Source of the DNA: Pseudevernia furfuracea
Lineage: Eukaryota > Ascomycota > Lecanoromycetes > Lecanorales > Parmeliaceae
NCBI GenBank assembly: GCA_022315425.1
Contig: JAIUPT010000029.1
Location: 558,001 to 622,000, forward strand
DNA length: 64,000 nt
Reading direction: 5' to 3'
Both the position numbers and the translations under genes were made by a program. The notes below the pieces were generated by a model. It did no database searches. It was given only the letters and a program-made list of their open reading frames with translations, and was not told the DNA's origin. Of the stretch, positions 1 through 11,342 are shown piece after piece. Position 1 is the first letter of the stretch; each line of letters begins with the position of its first letter.

Positions 1-690
1 ATTTAAATAATTATTAATAACTTCTCGAGCAGCGTTATCGACGTAACACTTAACGAGTTATATTACGACTTTAAGATTCTTAACGTTATAAGTCTATTGC
101 TCGTCGACTTAATATTATTTATCGAAGTCTTTAATAAACTTCGACTCATTAAGAGAGAAGAGACTGACGACGTTATAGTCTTCGCGTTCGTATTTATAAA
201 GATTCGTTATGATATTAAGCATTTGACTATTGATTTTAAGAAAGATAACGAAGTCTTTCTTAGACTATATTAAGACTATTTCATTTCGAATTTATTTAAT
301 CGTAAGCTCTCTCAATAACGCGTTGACTCGTTCAAGATTTTAAATAAGATCGAGTATCTTATATATCGTTTATAACTATTTTCGATTATACGTATTCACT
401 TAGTCGTTTCGATTGTATAGCTGAAGTCGTTTATCGTTACGATAATAGAAATCTCAGATTCGTATAGACGAAAGATTAATAAAGAATTATTATTTATATA
501 TAATAAGAGAGACTTCGAAGACTTCGAAGACGAGAATAACACTGAGATTGAGAGAATAATAAGTAAGCGAATTATTCGTAAGAAATTCGAATATTTATTT
601 AGCTGAAAGAATTAAGATAAGAAGTATAATTTTTAATATAAGATCGAGAATCTATTAAAGATAAAGAAGTTTATAATAGAATACGAGCAT
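1..690 (+). mobile_element. RIP-degraded Ty3/Gypsy chromovirus, 3' end of pol (integrase tail and chromodomain)
   Basis: Frame 1 reads as the end of a Gypsy polyprotein interrupted by many TAA/TAG/TGA codons. At 181-260 the reading resembles the integrase tail (IRYDIKHL, then EVFLRLY). At about 300-450 the post-integrase part reads RKLSQ-stop-RVDSFKILNKIE. At 541-680 a chromodomain-like stretch reads TEIERIISKRIIRKKFEYL and then, beyond stops, IIEYE. The stops lie where CAA/CAG/TGG codons are expected, as C-to-T or G-to-A changes would produce. The element continues left of the window, so its 5' end and size are unknown. It is non-functional. The family assignment rests on remembered motif order, not a search. 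Confidence 0.75.
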
Positions 691-3000
691 CGTTAAGTAC
701 TTTTATCTATTATTATAAGACGTCGAGAAAAGAATACTAGAATTATATAAACATTATCGATATCACAGTCGCTTAAGTAGTCTTCGTAATCGTTAGAATA
801 ATCGTCTAAGCGAGAACGAGAGCGGTCGCGAAAGACTTTATAAAGTCTTTACTTGATATTATATTGATTTGCTTATTTTGCTTATATGTTAATTATAAGT
901 AAAAACGCTAACTTTGTTTTTCTTTATTAATATTTAATATATATACTATGAAAGTCTTTCGTAAAAGACTCTTTCTACTCGAAAGTCTTTTATAAAAGAT
1001 TTTTCTTGCTTTGATAACTTCTTTCTTATCTCGAAGAATCTAAGTCAAATATGTACTAGCGTCTTCGATATTCACTTAGACAGATTTCTAGATAAAAGAA
1101 TACATCTTCTTTTCACATTATGATCTTAGTTATAACAATAACGCTCTTATTCTAGACGTATATCTTAAGAGAATAATATCAAGACTTTATCGAATTCGTC
1201 GTCGTTATTTATAATAATAAATAGAAATACTAACGAGCGTAATATTCTTAAAGCCTTTTAATATATAGTTATTACTTTCGAATATACTTCTTTTTGATAT
1301 TTAAAGTCGTATTAATAATAACGTAAATCTTGTTTAAATAGCTCTGCGTCGAGAATCGATAGTAAAGTGCTTTATAGAGATATTCGAAGAATTTCTTATA
1401 ATTATTCGTCTTAAACTCTTATTTAAATATACGCTCGTTATATTTTTGATGAAAAAAAAAATTTACTTTTTATTTATCTTTTTTAAGATCTTAAAAGACT
1501 AATCGAATAATCTTTTATTTAGCTGCAGAGTCGTTTATAATTATATATTAAAAATGTTAAGTCTCTCGTTCTTCGTATTATTACTTGATTTTTTAAAGAA
1601 ATGCGCTTATAATATTATTGTTCTCGATAGAGAATAACATATAAGCGTAAAGAATTTATCGATCGTACTTATTACGAGTTATAATCGTAAATAGCTTTTA
1701 TTTAAGAGTGTTAATGTTATAAGTAAAGTTTATAAGAATTAAATATTCACGTCGACGAAGAAAATTCAGTCGAGCTAACGTTTACTCGTTAGTCTCTATA
1801 AAAACATTCGCTCTAAAATAATTATTTACTTATATTTCTTCACAAAAATAGTATTATAGATTAATTAATCGTCGATATTTCTTTTAGTCGTAGTATTCGT
1901 TGATCTTATATTCTTTAGAGTATTTAAATTTCTTAGATATTCGATTCACTGCTTTATCTAAGACGTTTTAACATCTTAAATACGACTATTAGAGTGAGTC
2001 TTCTTTTAGTCGATCTCGACGTTATAATAGTCTTTAAGACTAAGATACTTATCTTTAGTCGTCTTTAAAGCAGTGAGATTGCTGATTTATTTAATACTTT
2101 TAATATTACGATAAATCGAATAAACTTCTTAATCTATAATAACTGTTACGTCAATAATATTCATAACGAACGAATTAATCTTACACTAATTTATAAAGTT
2201 CGTCTTATGATTATGCTGCTAATAAGAGATCTTTTTATTTATATAAAGAAAGATTTCAACAGATATTAAAATATTATAATTCGATTAATTAAAGAACTTG
2301 ATTATTTTTAGCTTCATTTCGCAGAGAGACACGCGTTGAAGTTACTTATTTCTCTGATTATAAGTCTTATTAGAAATATTATCTTTATATAGACGATATT
2401 ATCAATACGATAACTGCGTGTCTTTGTCGATGATCGCGTTATTGAGCTTATTGTATATTCAGAAATTGTTTATTAGAGATTAATACGTCTTAAATTATTT
2501 CGTTATTCAATAAATGAGTGCATATAATAAAAAAATAGTCTGACGCGTCTTAGAAGTATAAGAAGATAACTTGAGTATTATTAATATTAGTTTTGAGATT
2601 ATATCTAAAATAGATTTGTTACGTTTGATATTCTTTCGAAAGCGCTCTAATTACTCGACGAAGATCTTACGTTTAAAAGAGAGAGAAAGAAAGAATTTTA
2701 AGAATAATAATAATTTAGACGCGTTAAAAGTCGTAATCTTACTTTTACTTTATTCGTTGTCGTTATCTTCTTCATCGACGAGAGACAATAACTCGTTCGA
2801 ATAATACGATTTTGAAATGTGATCTCGATTAATGTTCTTGAGATTATTATCGTATCAATTCAGCTTCTTCTGAGTATTCTCGAAGTTCTTATATTGAGGG
2901 AACTGACGAACGCGAAGAGAGAACGACATTAAGATTATATAAGAGACACGCGAAGATTTAATAATAGCGATGTGAGACGACGACAGCGAGATATAAGGAA
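691..3000. repeat. AT-rich RIP-mutated repeat DNA, family not recognised
   Basis: This stretch is strongly AT-rich, rich in TA dinucleotides and stop codons, and has no reading frame I can connect to a family. It probably holds the 3' LTR of the Gypsy relic to its left and further decayed repeats. Short hairpin-forming runs of the type AAAGACTTT occur near 830-1,000. AT content falls abruptly near 3,000, where ordinary gene-bearing sequence starts. Confidence 0.6.
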
Positions 3001-3278
3001 GATGCATAAGAAGGTAAGACGCTGCCCCGACTTTTTATGAGAATGTCTTACTAATCAGGGGTATGTGGCTACCTCGGCCTAATGACTCTCCGGTATCGTA
3101 CACTAGCGTTGGCTGAACTATAGAAGCAACCGCTTAAGTCCCGTCAAATTTCGATGTAGCTCTACTCTCAGAACTATTCCTACGCTGCTCGCATATTACT
3201 CGTACACCTCCGGGTCGATTGAATGAAATAATAGCGGAAGTCCACCATCCGTCAACTGTAGTGCAGCCCTGCAAGCAC

Positions 3279-3968
3279 ATGGAACGCAAGGAGACATTAG
3301 TCCGCTCCCTCGACGATCTTTTAGAGCGCTACCTCCATCTTCTAGACCAATACCAAACCTTGCAGCAGTCCTTGGCCCAACTCCTTTCTAGGGTAAGGAT
3401 CGATTCAGCCGAATTTTCTCGACTGATTCTCAGTCTGCCCAGGGTTATCTATCACTTGCTCAAGCAAACTTTTCAAATCCGAATCGTGTACGCTACGGCC
3501 AGGATCATTACGATGATAGAATGCAAGCATTAGCTCGTGTGTACGGCACTGTGTCTTGTTATAACGCGGTGTAAGATGCACATGAGGTGCTAACTCCGGC
3601 ACAGATCCATCAACCTATCGACGCCCTCTTTCTCCATTCTGGAGCCTGGGGCTCGAAAATCTGACCTAGGTTCTGATGATGATGATGATGATGACGATGA
3701 CGATGATAAGATGGACACGCCAAAGGAGTCGATTATGATGGACGACACTCTACCTCCTTCCGAAGACACAGAGACTGGGTCGAATATGACTCGTGATCCT
3801 TTGAATTGGTTTGGAATCCTAGTTTCTCCAGCGTTGAGGACTTCGCAGAGCAGTTTCAAAGACGCAGTCGCTAGTCTTATACCGACATTGGCAAGTATAT
3901 CAAAGGAGATGAGAGAAGTAGAGATCGAGATAAGAAGGGCCCGGAAAAGAATAAGGAAAGCTGTTTAG
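3279..3968 (+). CDS. VMA22: V-ATPase assembly factor VMA22 (CCDC115-like)
   Basis: Predicted exons are 3279-3392, 3443-3570 and 3605-3968 (201 aa). The N-terminus reads LDDLLERYLHLLDQY, exon 2 reads GYLSLAQANFSNPNRVRYGQ, and the C-terminus reads DPLNWFGILVSPALRTSQSS followed by a helical IEIRRARKRIRK tail. I recognise this as the fungal Vma22/CCDC115 pattern, an ER-localised factor needed to assemble the Vo sector of the vacuolar ATPase. Both introns (50 and 34 bp) are needed to keep frame; the second is short but has GTAAGA, a GCTAAC branch and CACAG. An aspartate run just before residue MDTPK separates the two conserved parts. The ATG at 3279 is used because the frame upstream opens only with TTG. 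It is the first gene beside the left repeat block. Confidence 0.85.
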
Positions 3969-4325
3969 TTGCATATGCATCTATCGAGACAATGTCCTCC
4001 CGGAATATCTTAAAGAATACTTGCGGCGCGGGAGATTTCTTCGTTGTTTTTCTCTAATTATATCGCCTATGGATTCAATAGCACATGTTGAAGAAGAGTA
4101 GGATATCTTTATGTAGTGCGGCTAATTCTTGAAAATTGCTGCCTTCAAGTGCATGCGATCAGGTCTACGACAGCGAAGTGAAGCCAGCGCGGATCTTGCC
4201 TTCATTAGGAAGGCAGAGGAGCACCAATATTCTCAAACAAGGTTGCCCCGCAGTTGGGCCGAAGCCGGCATCGCAGTACTCGTAGGAGTACGACGGATCG
4301 ATTCTCCTCGCACTTCACCAACGCC

Positions 4326-5653
4326 ATGGCAGAGCAATCACTCGTCGACCTGCTGTCCGACAGACCGAATCTTGCAAGTTATGAAACACTTTACAAAAGA
4401 TTTCACTCTCATCCCGAGCTTTCCCTCCAAGAACGCGAGACGGCCTCAACCGTAGTGTCGCATCTTGAATCTCTCAAAGCAGGATATGAGCTTTGCACAT
4501 CAATTGGAGGCCATGGACTTGTCGGAGTCCTCAAGAACGGCCCAGGCCCCACTGTGCTTCTACGAGCTGATATGGATGGCCTGCCAGTCCTCGAATTAAC
4601 CGGTCTGCCCTACGCATCCAAGGTCACCATGAAGGATACAGCCGATGGAATTGAGAAGCCAGTCATGCACGCCTGTGGGCATGACATGCACATAACATGC
4701 CTACTTGCAGCGGCTGAGCACCTGGCCCATATTAAACATGCTTGGAGCGGCACCTTGATCGTCTTGTTTCAGCCAAACGAAGAAAGAGGAGCAGGCGCCC
4801 AGGCCATGGTAGACGATGGTCTGTATGAGAAAATTCCTATCCCTGATTACGTTCTTGGACAACATGTTTTGCCTTTGCGTGCAGGGCGCGTGGGCAACCG
4901 GAAAGGGGTAATAATGGGCGCGGCCGATAGCTTCAAGGTTACCGTCTGGGGTAGGGGAGGTCACGGCTCTATGCCACATCGTTCTGTCGACCCAGTGGTA
5001 CTAGCAGCTAATGTTGTACTCCGTCTTCAAGGCATTGTTAGCCGGGAGGTAAACCCCTCGGAAATGACTGTGGTGACTGTGGGGAGTGTGCAGGTATCTA
5101 TTTCGCACATTTTTTTTGATTATAGTTCCTTTAATAAGTTTAGTAGGCAGGGTCAACGGAGAACGTAATTTCAGATCATGCTATACTTAAAGTCAACATT
5201 AGGACCACTTCTTCACAAACGAGGGAGAGAGTGCTGGCCGCCATGCGACGAATTATCAAGGCAGAATGTGAAGCAAGCAACTCACCGAAAGAACCGCTCA
5301 TTGAGCCAACAACACGATTCCCGCTCACTGTTAATAACGATAATGTCGCTGACCGCCTTGCTTCCTCCTTCACCGAGTTCTTCAAAGAAGACTTCGACCC
5401 AGAGGAGCCTCCCATCAATGGTAGCGAAGATGTTTCAATCTTGGCGTCAAGTATTGGAAAGCCTTACAATTTCTGGTTTTTTGGTGGCGTTGATCATGAA
5501 TTATGGGATCGCGCCGAAAAAGAAGGCAGACTCTTTGAGGACGTACCGGCTAACCACTCGGCATACTTTGGGCCTACCGTGCAGCCTACGTTGAGGGTAG
5601 GCTATGAGGCTTTGTGTGTGGCCGCGTTGACATTCTTGCGGAGGCCTCTATAG
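4326..5653 (+). CDS. M20-family amidohydrolase (metal-dependent N-acyl amino acid hydrolase type)
   Basis: Exons 4326-5093 and 5147-5653 give 424 aa, normal for M20D peptidase-like amidohydrolases (hippurate or indole-acetyl-amino-acid hydrolase type). Visible motifs are RADMDGLPV, the metal ligands HACGHDMH (residues 115-122), QPNEERGAGA with the catalytic and metal-binding glutamates at about E152/E153, GQHV at 178-181, the dimerisation-domain GRGGHGSMPH, and a late VPANHSAYFGP holding the C-terminal metal histidine. The 53-bp intron falls after VGSVQ and joins in phase to AGSTENVISDHA. The family hydrolyses N-acyl amino acids using divalent metal; the substrate cannot be told from sequence. 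No signal peptide is apparent, so it is probably cytosolic. Start ATG 4326 lies in a CCATGG context. Confidence 0.9.
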
Positions 5654-6089
5654 CTGTTGTCAGATTTGTTGAGGCTGCACTGGGCCGATGCCTATACTGC
5701 AGACTCGAATTACCAAATTGCAAGTCCTCATCCTGGGAGCCAGGGAATCGATCAGTGAGCCAATATTTGGGCATAGCGCACGCACTCGTTGAGAATATTC
5801 AGTATACAAATTTGTTCCAATCAGAGTCGTGATTTTCCCACTTACGGTCAGCTTGACTGCAAGGGGTGCGAGGGTCGAGATCATTCATTCCTTGAATTCA
5901 GTACCTTACATGATGCCACACCACCCTCCTCGTGCTTTATTACAATGCGAGGGTTGCGTTATGAGATTCGAGGGATGGTCTCCCCTTCGAATCAAGTGTC
6001 AAGGGCGAATTGGCATACTCTTATATTTCGACGATGTCTCATTCTCACCATGTCATTGTTCTCCTCAGCAAATTCCTGGTCGGTCCAAT
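5654..6089. other. Intergenic, no gene seen
   Basis: Sequence between the amidohydrolase stop and the next gene's ATG. The plus frame of the downstream gene stays open back to about 5829 but begins with GTG and has no recognisable similarity, so I treat this as terminator plus 5' leader. In-frame ATGs near 5910 and 5960 could give a longer N-terminus for the next gene. Confidence 0.4.
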
Positions 6090-8119
6090 ATGGACGCTCG
6101 GCACATCTCTAGAGATTATCCATTCTCAGAATCCTCTCTTACATTGTTGACAAGCCAACAAGATTCAAGTGCGTTCAAATTCGATTTCCCTGCTGGCACG
6201 AACAGCAGACCTAGTAGCACTGAGCACAACAACAGAACAACCGTCGTGGGGGAACGAAGCTATCCGCAACCTCTGCATCTTCTGTGGACCCTGCCGCAGA
6301 AAAGATCAAATCAGACTCTGGCCTCAGGAAGGTTTGGAGACCCGGAAGAATCTCATCCGAGGGCCATCTCTGGAATCTACTCCGCGAAACGGTTGAAAGG
6401 TCGGATCACACCACCATTACCCAACGCTTGTAACAACGTGGTCACGATATCACGGCCATTGCTAGATCTCTCGGAGGCAAAGACGGTGTCGTCGGTGCAA
6501 GCGGACCCTGCAGAAGCAGCTAGTGGGAAGCAGCTTGATTTTGACCGTCCAAAGACTCTGCGATCACCTTTTGAATATACTCAAGGGCTCCTTACCATTA
6601 GTCAAGTTGACTCAACTGCGAACAATGACATCCAACGCTTCGATCCCAACAGACCAATGAGTAGTGAAGACTCATCGGCGTATATCCTCTATGCGCCTTC
6701 GAATCCTTCCGACAAGATCAACCAAACCTTGGATGCAAATCGCAGGGTTCCACGCCGACAGCTATCCTATGGTGATCCACCCAGCAAGCCAGGGCCAAGG
6801 ACCCTTCACAAGTCTACAGGATCATGGGAGCTTAGACATGACGCTGAACGGCATGCAGAAGAACACGATCTTGATTCTTGGTCAGATAGCACATCGAATG
6901 CCTCTGCTGCTAGATCCGACCATTCTGAGCCGATAAGGAGTAAACCCAGACTTTGGCTCGATTTGTCAGAAGAGAAGGACAAGATTCAAGAAGCGGTGAG
7001 TATCCTCAAGCCGCAAGAAACGCAGAAACAATTACCGAAGTTCATGCTAATGAATTGAAGCACGCAATTACAATCAGAACAAGCCCATCAAGGCCTCAGG
7101 TGATCTCTACACCACGTCGCCGCGCTACGATTAAAACAACGACGCCGATCTGCCCTGATCGAGCACTCTCGATTCCTTACCCACATACACCGCCTCCCAC
7201 TCCAGCACCCTCAGAGCTAGTGGTTGGTCTTGGCATAGAGTCCGTCGTAGACAGGAAATACGACGAGGTATATGAAAGGATCAAGGCTAAACGGACGTGG
7301 ACTCAGACACCTCCAAGCTCGAATCCTTCGTTGACAGGTACTGTAAGACGCGCTTCACGAGCGACAACCCCTCCGCTCAGAGCAGATACCCCGAGGCCTA
7401 CGGCACCTGTTCAACCTCAACTGAGCGAAATTACCTCTTGGATCATCACGGAGCTCGAAGCCTCGGTTGCTAACGTTCCGCAGGTCAGCTTGCAGCTTGA
7501 CAGCCCTGTGATTCTCCTGATATGCCTCCCAGCCGGGCAACGCAGAGTGCCAAGGAAGAAACCTCCAACGTTGCCTGTGAGCCCCTATTCGAACTTCAAT
7601 GGTCCCCTATCGAGTCATCCCACCCACTCTTTGTTCAAATCTCCCCTTCAAACATCATCTCCACAAACTTCCCCTGTTCTTCCCACCAATAGCACTCTCC
7701 ACATCATCTTCCCCAACGCATCGTCCCAACTCCTATCATCACTTCGAGCCACCTATGTCGCTCTCCATCATATCTCCACGATCCAGCTACCCTTGCCTCC
7801 ATCATCTCCCTCGCCTTTCCCATTCATTGAGACACATTCACCATTGTCCCCCAGCATGTCATACATCCCAGCGAAAGCTCGCGCCATGCTCGGGTTGCAA
7901 GCACCGACTACCAGGCCAGGTTTGCCCGCATCCTGGACGCGGCCAGAAACACGAGGATGGAGGCAGAGGATCGAGGACCTGGAGTGTAAACTGAGGAGTG
8001 AGGTGGTGAGATTGATCAGGATGTGTGAAGGGAGCGATTTGGGCAAGAACGAGGCGCTCGTGAGAGCTGTTGGGCAAGTCGTCAGTTTTGGGCAGGAGGA
8101 CGAGCGTAGATCAAATTGA
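6090..8119 (+). CDS. Hypothetical Ser/Pro-rich disordered protein with a conserved-looking C-terminal part
   Basis: Predicted exons 6090-6995 and 7061-8119 (654 aa). The intron starts with GTGAGT, has a GCTAAT branch near 7045 and an AAG acceptor; phases match. The protein is mostly low complexity, rich in S, P, T, R and Q. Parts look less random: SIPYPHTPPPTPAP followed by ESVVDRKYDEVYERIKAKRT, and the C-terminal half with RRVPRKKPPTLPVSPYSNF, then THSLFKSP, a block with TLHIIFPNASSQLLSSLRAT, and a final basic helix (RQRIEDLECKLRSEVVRLIRM). I do not recognise a catalytic domain and give no function. It resembles the large unnamed proteins often labelled mucin-like in fungal annotations, but that label carries no functional meaning. 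The upstream start is uncertain. Confidence 0.65.
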
Positions 8120-8401
8120 GTGGAAAGGACGGGAGAATCACGAAGAGATTATTGACGACTTGATGGATGACGACCGATAATGTATAATTATTCTAAGAAT
8201 TAGCATCCTGACTTTCGAACTTTCGGGTTCAGAAAGGGACATGGCTCCTCTTCTCCTGATAAAGATTGAATGCCGACTTCACATAGTGCAATTGAAAACA
8301 CTATGAATAAAATCCGGACTCCCCAACATAGCTCCTAAAAGCCAGGGGAACTCCAGGATGCAAGGGACACTATTCATTATCAAACTCCACCCTTTTAACT
8401 A
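8120..8401. other. Convergent intergenic spacer
   Basis: About 280 bp between two converging stop codons (8119 on plus, 8402 on minus). It presumably holds both 3' UTRs; no other feature was seen. Confidence 0.4.
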
Positions 8402-10756
8402 TCAGCGCCAACCCTTGAACTCATCATCACCGATGATCCGAATCGTCTTTCCAGCCGGTGTTCCTCGGCTTGACCTCCTAACAGTACGCACAACGTTTTC
8501 CCTCACACTGGCCGCCCTCACCTTGACACTGTCCCTCCGACTGATAGGCCCGTTTGTGTCTTCCTCCGCCACCTTAGCACATGAACGGCGTCGGATCTTG
8601 TCTTCGCCTTTCGTTTCTGCTAACGTTCCAACAGTAGATCGTCGACGAGAATAGGTGATCGTGGTACGCCGACGCTTTTTCCCATCTCCTACACTCTTAC
8701 TTGTTGTTTCTTGTTCGAGACCCCGCAGAGAACGCTGCGAAAGTTTCTTCACCAGCTGTTGGTTTTGGGCAGCCGAAGATTCCAGTACTCCTGCCTGTGA
8801 TAATCTCCTCGAGGTCTGGGCCTTTGCCGTTGCAAATGCAGACTTCACGGATTTTGGGACACCAATCTTCCTCTTCTTGGTTACCGTCTCCACGGCATCT
8901 TCAACCACCTGCTGGATTTTCCTCTTTCCACCTGTCGTAATAGGTTTCAACGCCTCTCGGATTTCTTTTGGCTTCGGTCCTAAGACTCCTCTGCATCCCT
9001 CCGCTCCACATCGGCACTCCTGCACGTTCTTGACAGAGTACGGATTGAAGTTATAATCATATGTTAACTCTTCCCCAGTCATGATGCCGTTGTCTCCTGC
9101 AAAGAGCGCCATACGCGGTTTGCCAGCCACAGTCCACTTGATCATGCGGCAATTGGGAGCGCAAGAGTGGTTGACGAAACGAGCGATGGAACCTCGAGTG
9201 GCGTCGAGTATCATGGACTGGTCAAAGTCCATGAGATAGTAACACTAGGATTGGCATTAGATTATAACTCGTTTCGACTGATGCACTAAAGATAGGCTGT
9301 ATTACCTCGGCATCCTTATAGCGCTTGTTCATGCGTTCGTCACATTCGCTTTGGGTGATGATCTCCCCAGTGTATTCGACAATAATCTGGTTAGGCTCGA
9401 ACGTACGATTGGCTCGTATGCCGTAGCCACGATCAGCTGTCTTCATGACCTCAACGCCAATGTTGTATTTGCTTCCCGCTTTACATCGTTGTTTTAAAGC
9501 GGCGAAGCTGCGATTCGTGCAATGCTCGGCGCCTACTTTGCAGTTGCTGTCGTCACATTCATAGAGCATAAAGCGGTTGAAGCAATGGTCGTCGCAGCCA
9601 GTCTCTGGGGTGCAGATGCATGTAGAATGCTCCAAATCCTTGGGTTTTTTCCACACATTAGCAGCGTCGCCAATGAACACATCTGAACCCGTATGTTAGC
9701 AACGCTGGGAGCAGGATTCTGTGCAGACGTACTCTTCTGTGTCTTCTTCCATTCGTCCGGTTTTGGCTGTCCCGGTGGCAAGGGTGAAAATACGTCAAAG
9801 GGCAGCTTGAAGTCTCTGCCCATCTCTATTATTTTGTCCCCAAGCCACATTGGCATTGGCATGATTGCACGCTCACCAGCCCCTGCTCGGTTTTTCGAGG
9901 TTTTTTTCTCCTTGTTCTTGGTCTCGGTAAGCCTGGCATCATCACTCCGGTGCTGTCCCACATAGAGCCCTTGGGCCACCCATGGTTTGGCAGGACTTTT
10001 CGTGACTTTATGCAATCCATCCCCTGACTCCGCAGACTTCTCGTTCCCAACCTCGAACTTCGAAAAGCGAGCTCGTTTCCTAGAGGGGCCTTCGAAAGAT
10101 GGCGTTTCGGGTTCCCTCGGCCTCAAGCTAGGCGTTTTGCTCTCCCCTTTTAACGCCTGGATTTTCTCCATTCCAGCCTCAACTGTCTCGCGGCCCCTCT
10201 TGCCCAGCACAGTAGCAGTCTTCTCGATTATACTAGAGGCTCGGTCCAGTATATCCAATCGCGTGGACCTCCGCCTCTTGGCGCCGTCCTCACTTTTCGT
10301 AGACAGCATCAAATTATCACCGGGCATAGCTCCAATGTTCCAATCTTCGTCCAGAGCCTGCACACTCTGTTGTAGAAGCCTCTCACGCGAAGTATTTCCA
10401 TTGCCTTTGACCAAATTTGCTCGCGAAGTTGCCTGATTTTCCCCATCTGCACCTTGCTTTCGAGCCGAGCAGCTTTTCTTGGCTGATAGTACATTCTCGT
10501 TGTAGCTGCCAATGCTGGTTCGTGATCGTGCTGAGGTTCGTTTGTAATCATCTGCTTTCGTGGAGCCATCTGTAAGTTCGCTGGAAGTGTCCGTCAGGCT
10601 TGTCGCCGTAGTTAGAGAGGGGGTCGTAGAAGGGTCTTCGGGCTTGTTGCGAGCAGCAACGCGGGAGAAGGCCGATTCTATTGACTCTTGACGCGTCATC
10701 TTAGTCTGTGTTTGGGTGGGCGTCTTGCCAAGACGTTGTTGAATAAAGGAAAGCAT
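8402..10756 (-). CDS. ASH1: ASH1-type histone H3 lysine methyltransferase (AWS-SET-post-SET)
   Basis: Minus-strand exons 10756-9733, 9682-9306 and 9244-8402 give 747 aa. Residues 1-340 are disordered and basic, except a short conserved-looking segment with MPMPMWLGDKIIEMGRDFKL. An AWS cysteine cluster starts near residue 360 (CICTPETGCDDHC). The SET domain follows, with the cofactor/catalytic signature NHSC at 492-495 and the ELTYDYNF motif near 527-533. A post-SET CRC-x4-C motif lies at 544-551. The C-terminal 190 residues are basic and disordered. There is no WW or SRI domain, so it is not SET2, and SET lies late in the chain as in fungal ASH1, which methylates H3K36 in facultative heterochromatin. 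Introns of 50 and 61 bp restore the frame; the second joins KDAE to CYYLMDFD. The ATG at 10756 is the first in frame. Confidence 0.88.
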
Positions 10757-11342
10757 TGTAGCTGTGAGCTTTACAGCACAACGGCTGATGAAGCGATAGC
10801 GGAAGGAAATAAACAAAGGCCGGAGCAATCACAAACTAGTCAAGAAGCGGACAAGACGGTCGAGCATATGATAGATATCATAGAAACTATGAGAAGAATT
10901 AGACTCTATGAGAGTGAAAGGTAATGACCATATAATGGTAAAAGTGCGATGTGTAACAAGTGTTGAAGACTGCTTTTGATTTCGAGAAGACAACAGCTCA
11001 AAAAGCCAGCCAATGGTGCAATACTTTATAACCACTACTTACTAGCACACAGCATTCCACAAGCTGCAAATTGAAATGCTCCTGGATAATTTGTTTAATT
11101 TGACATTACCAATTAATTCTCAACCTTCTAGCTTCTATTTAACCGATTTCTCTCTGAGCCAGTATCGAAACACGCCTGTAGCACGCCTTTTTCAACAACC
11201 ATTGTGGGTATAAGTACAATCGAAATCAAAATGGCTCGCCAAAGCTCAATTATAGCAAGTTGACAACGCGCGGAAAGCAATCACAATATCGATACAGAAG
11301 TCTCTTCCGTGCGCATGCGTGCCTTCTCTTCGCCAAAGCTTT
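10757..11342. promoter_or_regulatory. Upstream region of ASH1 and 3' flank of ERF2
   Basis: About 590 bp between two minus-strand genes. It should contain the ASH1 promoter and the ERF2 3' UTR. No open frame with recognisable content and no clear motif was seen. Confidence 0.35.

Noticed and set aside
2571..2804. 77-codon frame in the left repeat block
   Set aside because: AT-rich, low-complexity, within RIP-mutated DNA and without similarity I recognise.
3590..3859. Minus-strand 89-codon frame with a long serine run
   Set aside because: It is antisense to the aspartate run of VMA22; the serines are the reverse reading of GAT repeats.
7484..7532. Possible 49-bp intron in the disordered gene
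   Set aside because: GT and AG are present, but removal breaks the reading frame, while the unspliced frame stays open.
7599..7994. 131-codon plus frame inside the disordered gene
   Set aside because: It lies out of frame within the supported exon and has no independent features.
8655..9056. 133-codon plus frame over ASH1
   Set aside because: Antisense to the SET/post-SET exon, which has clear family motifs.
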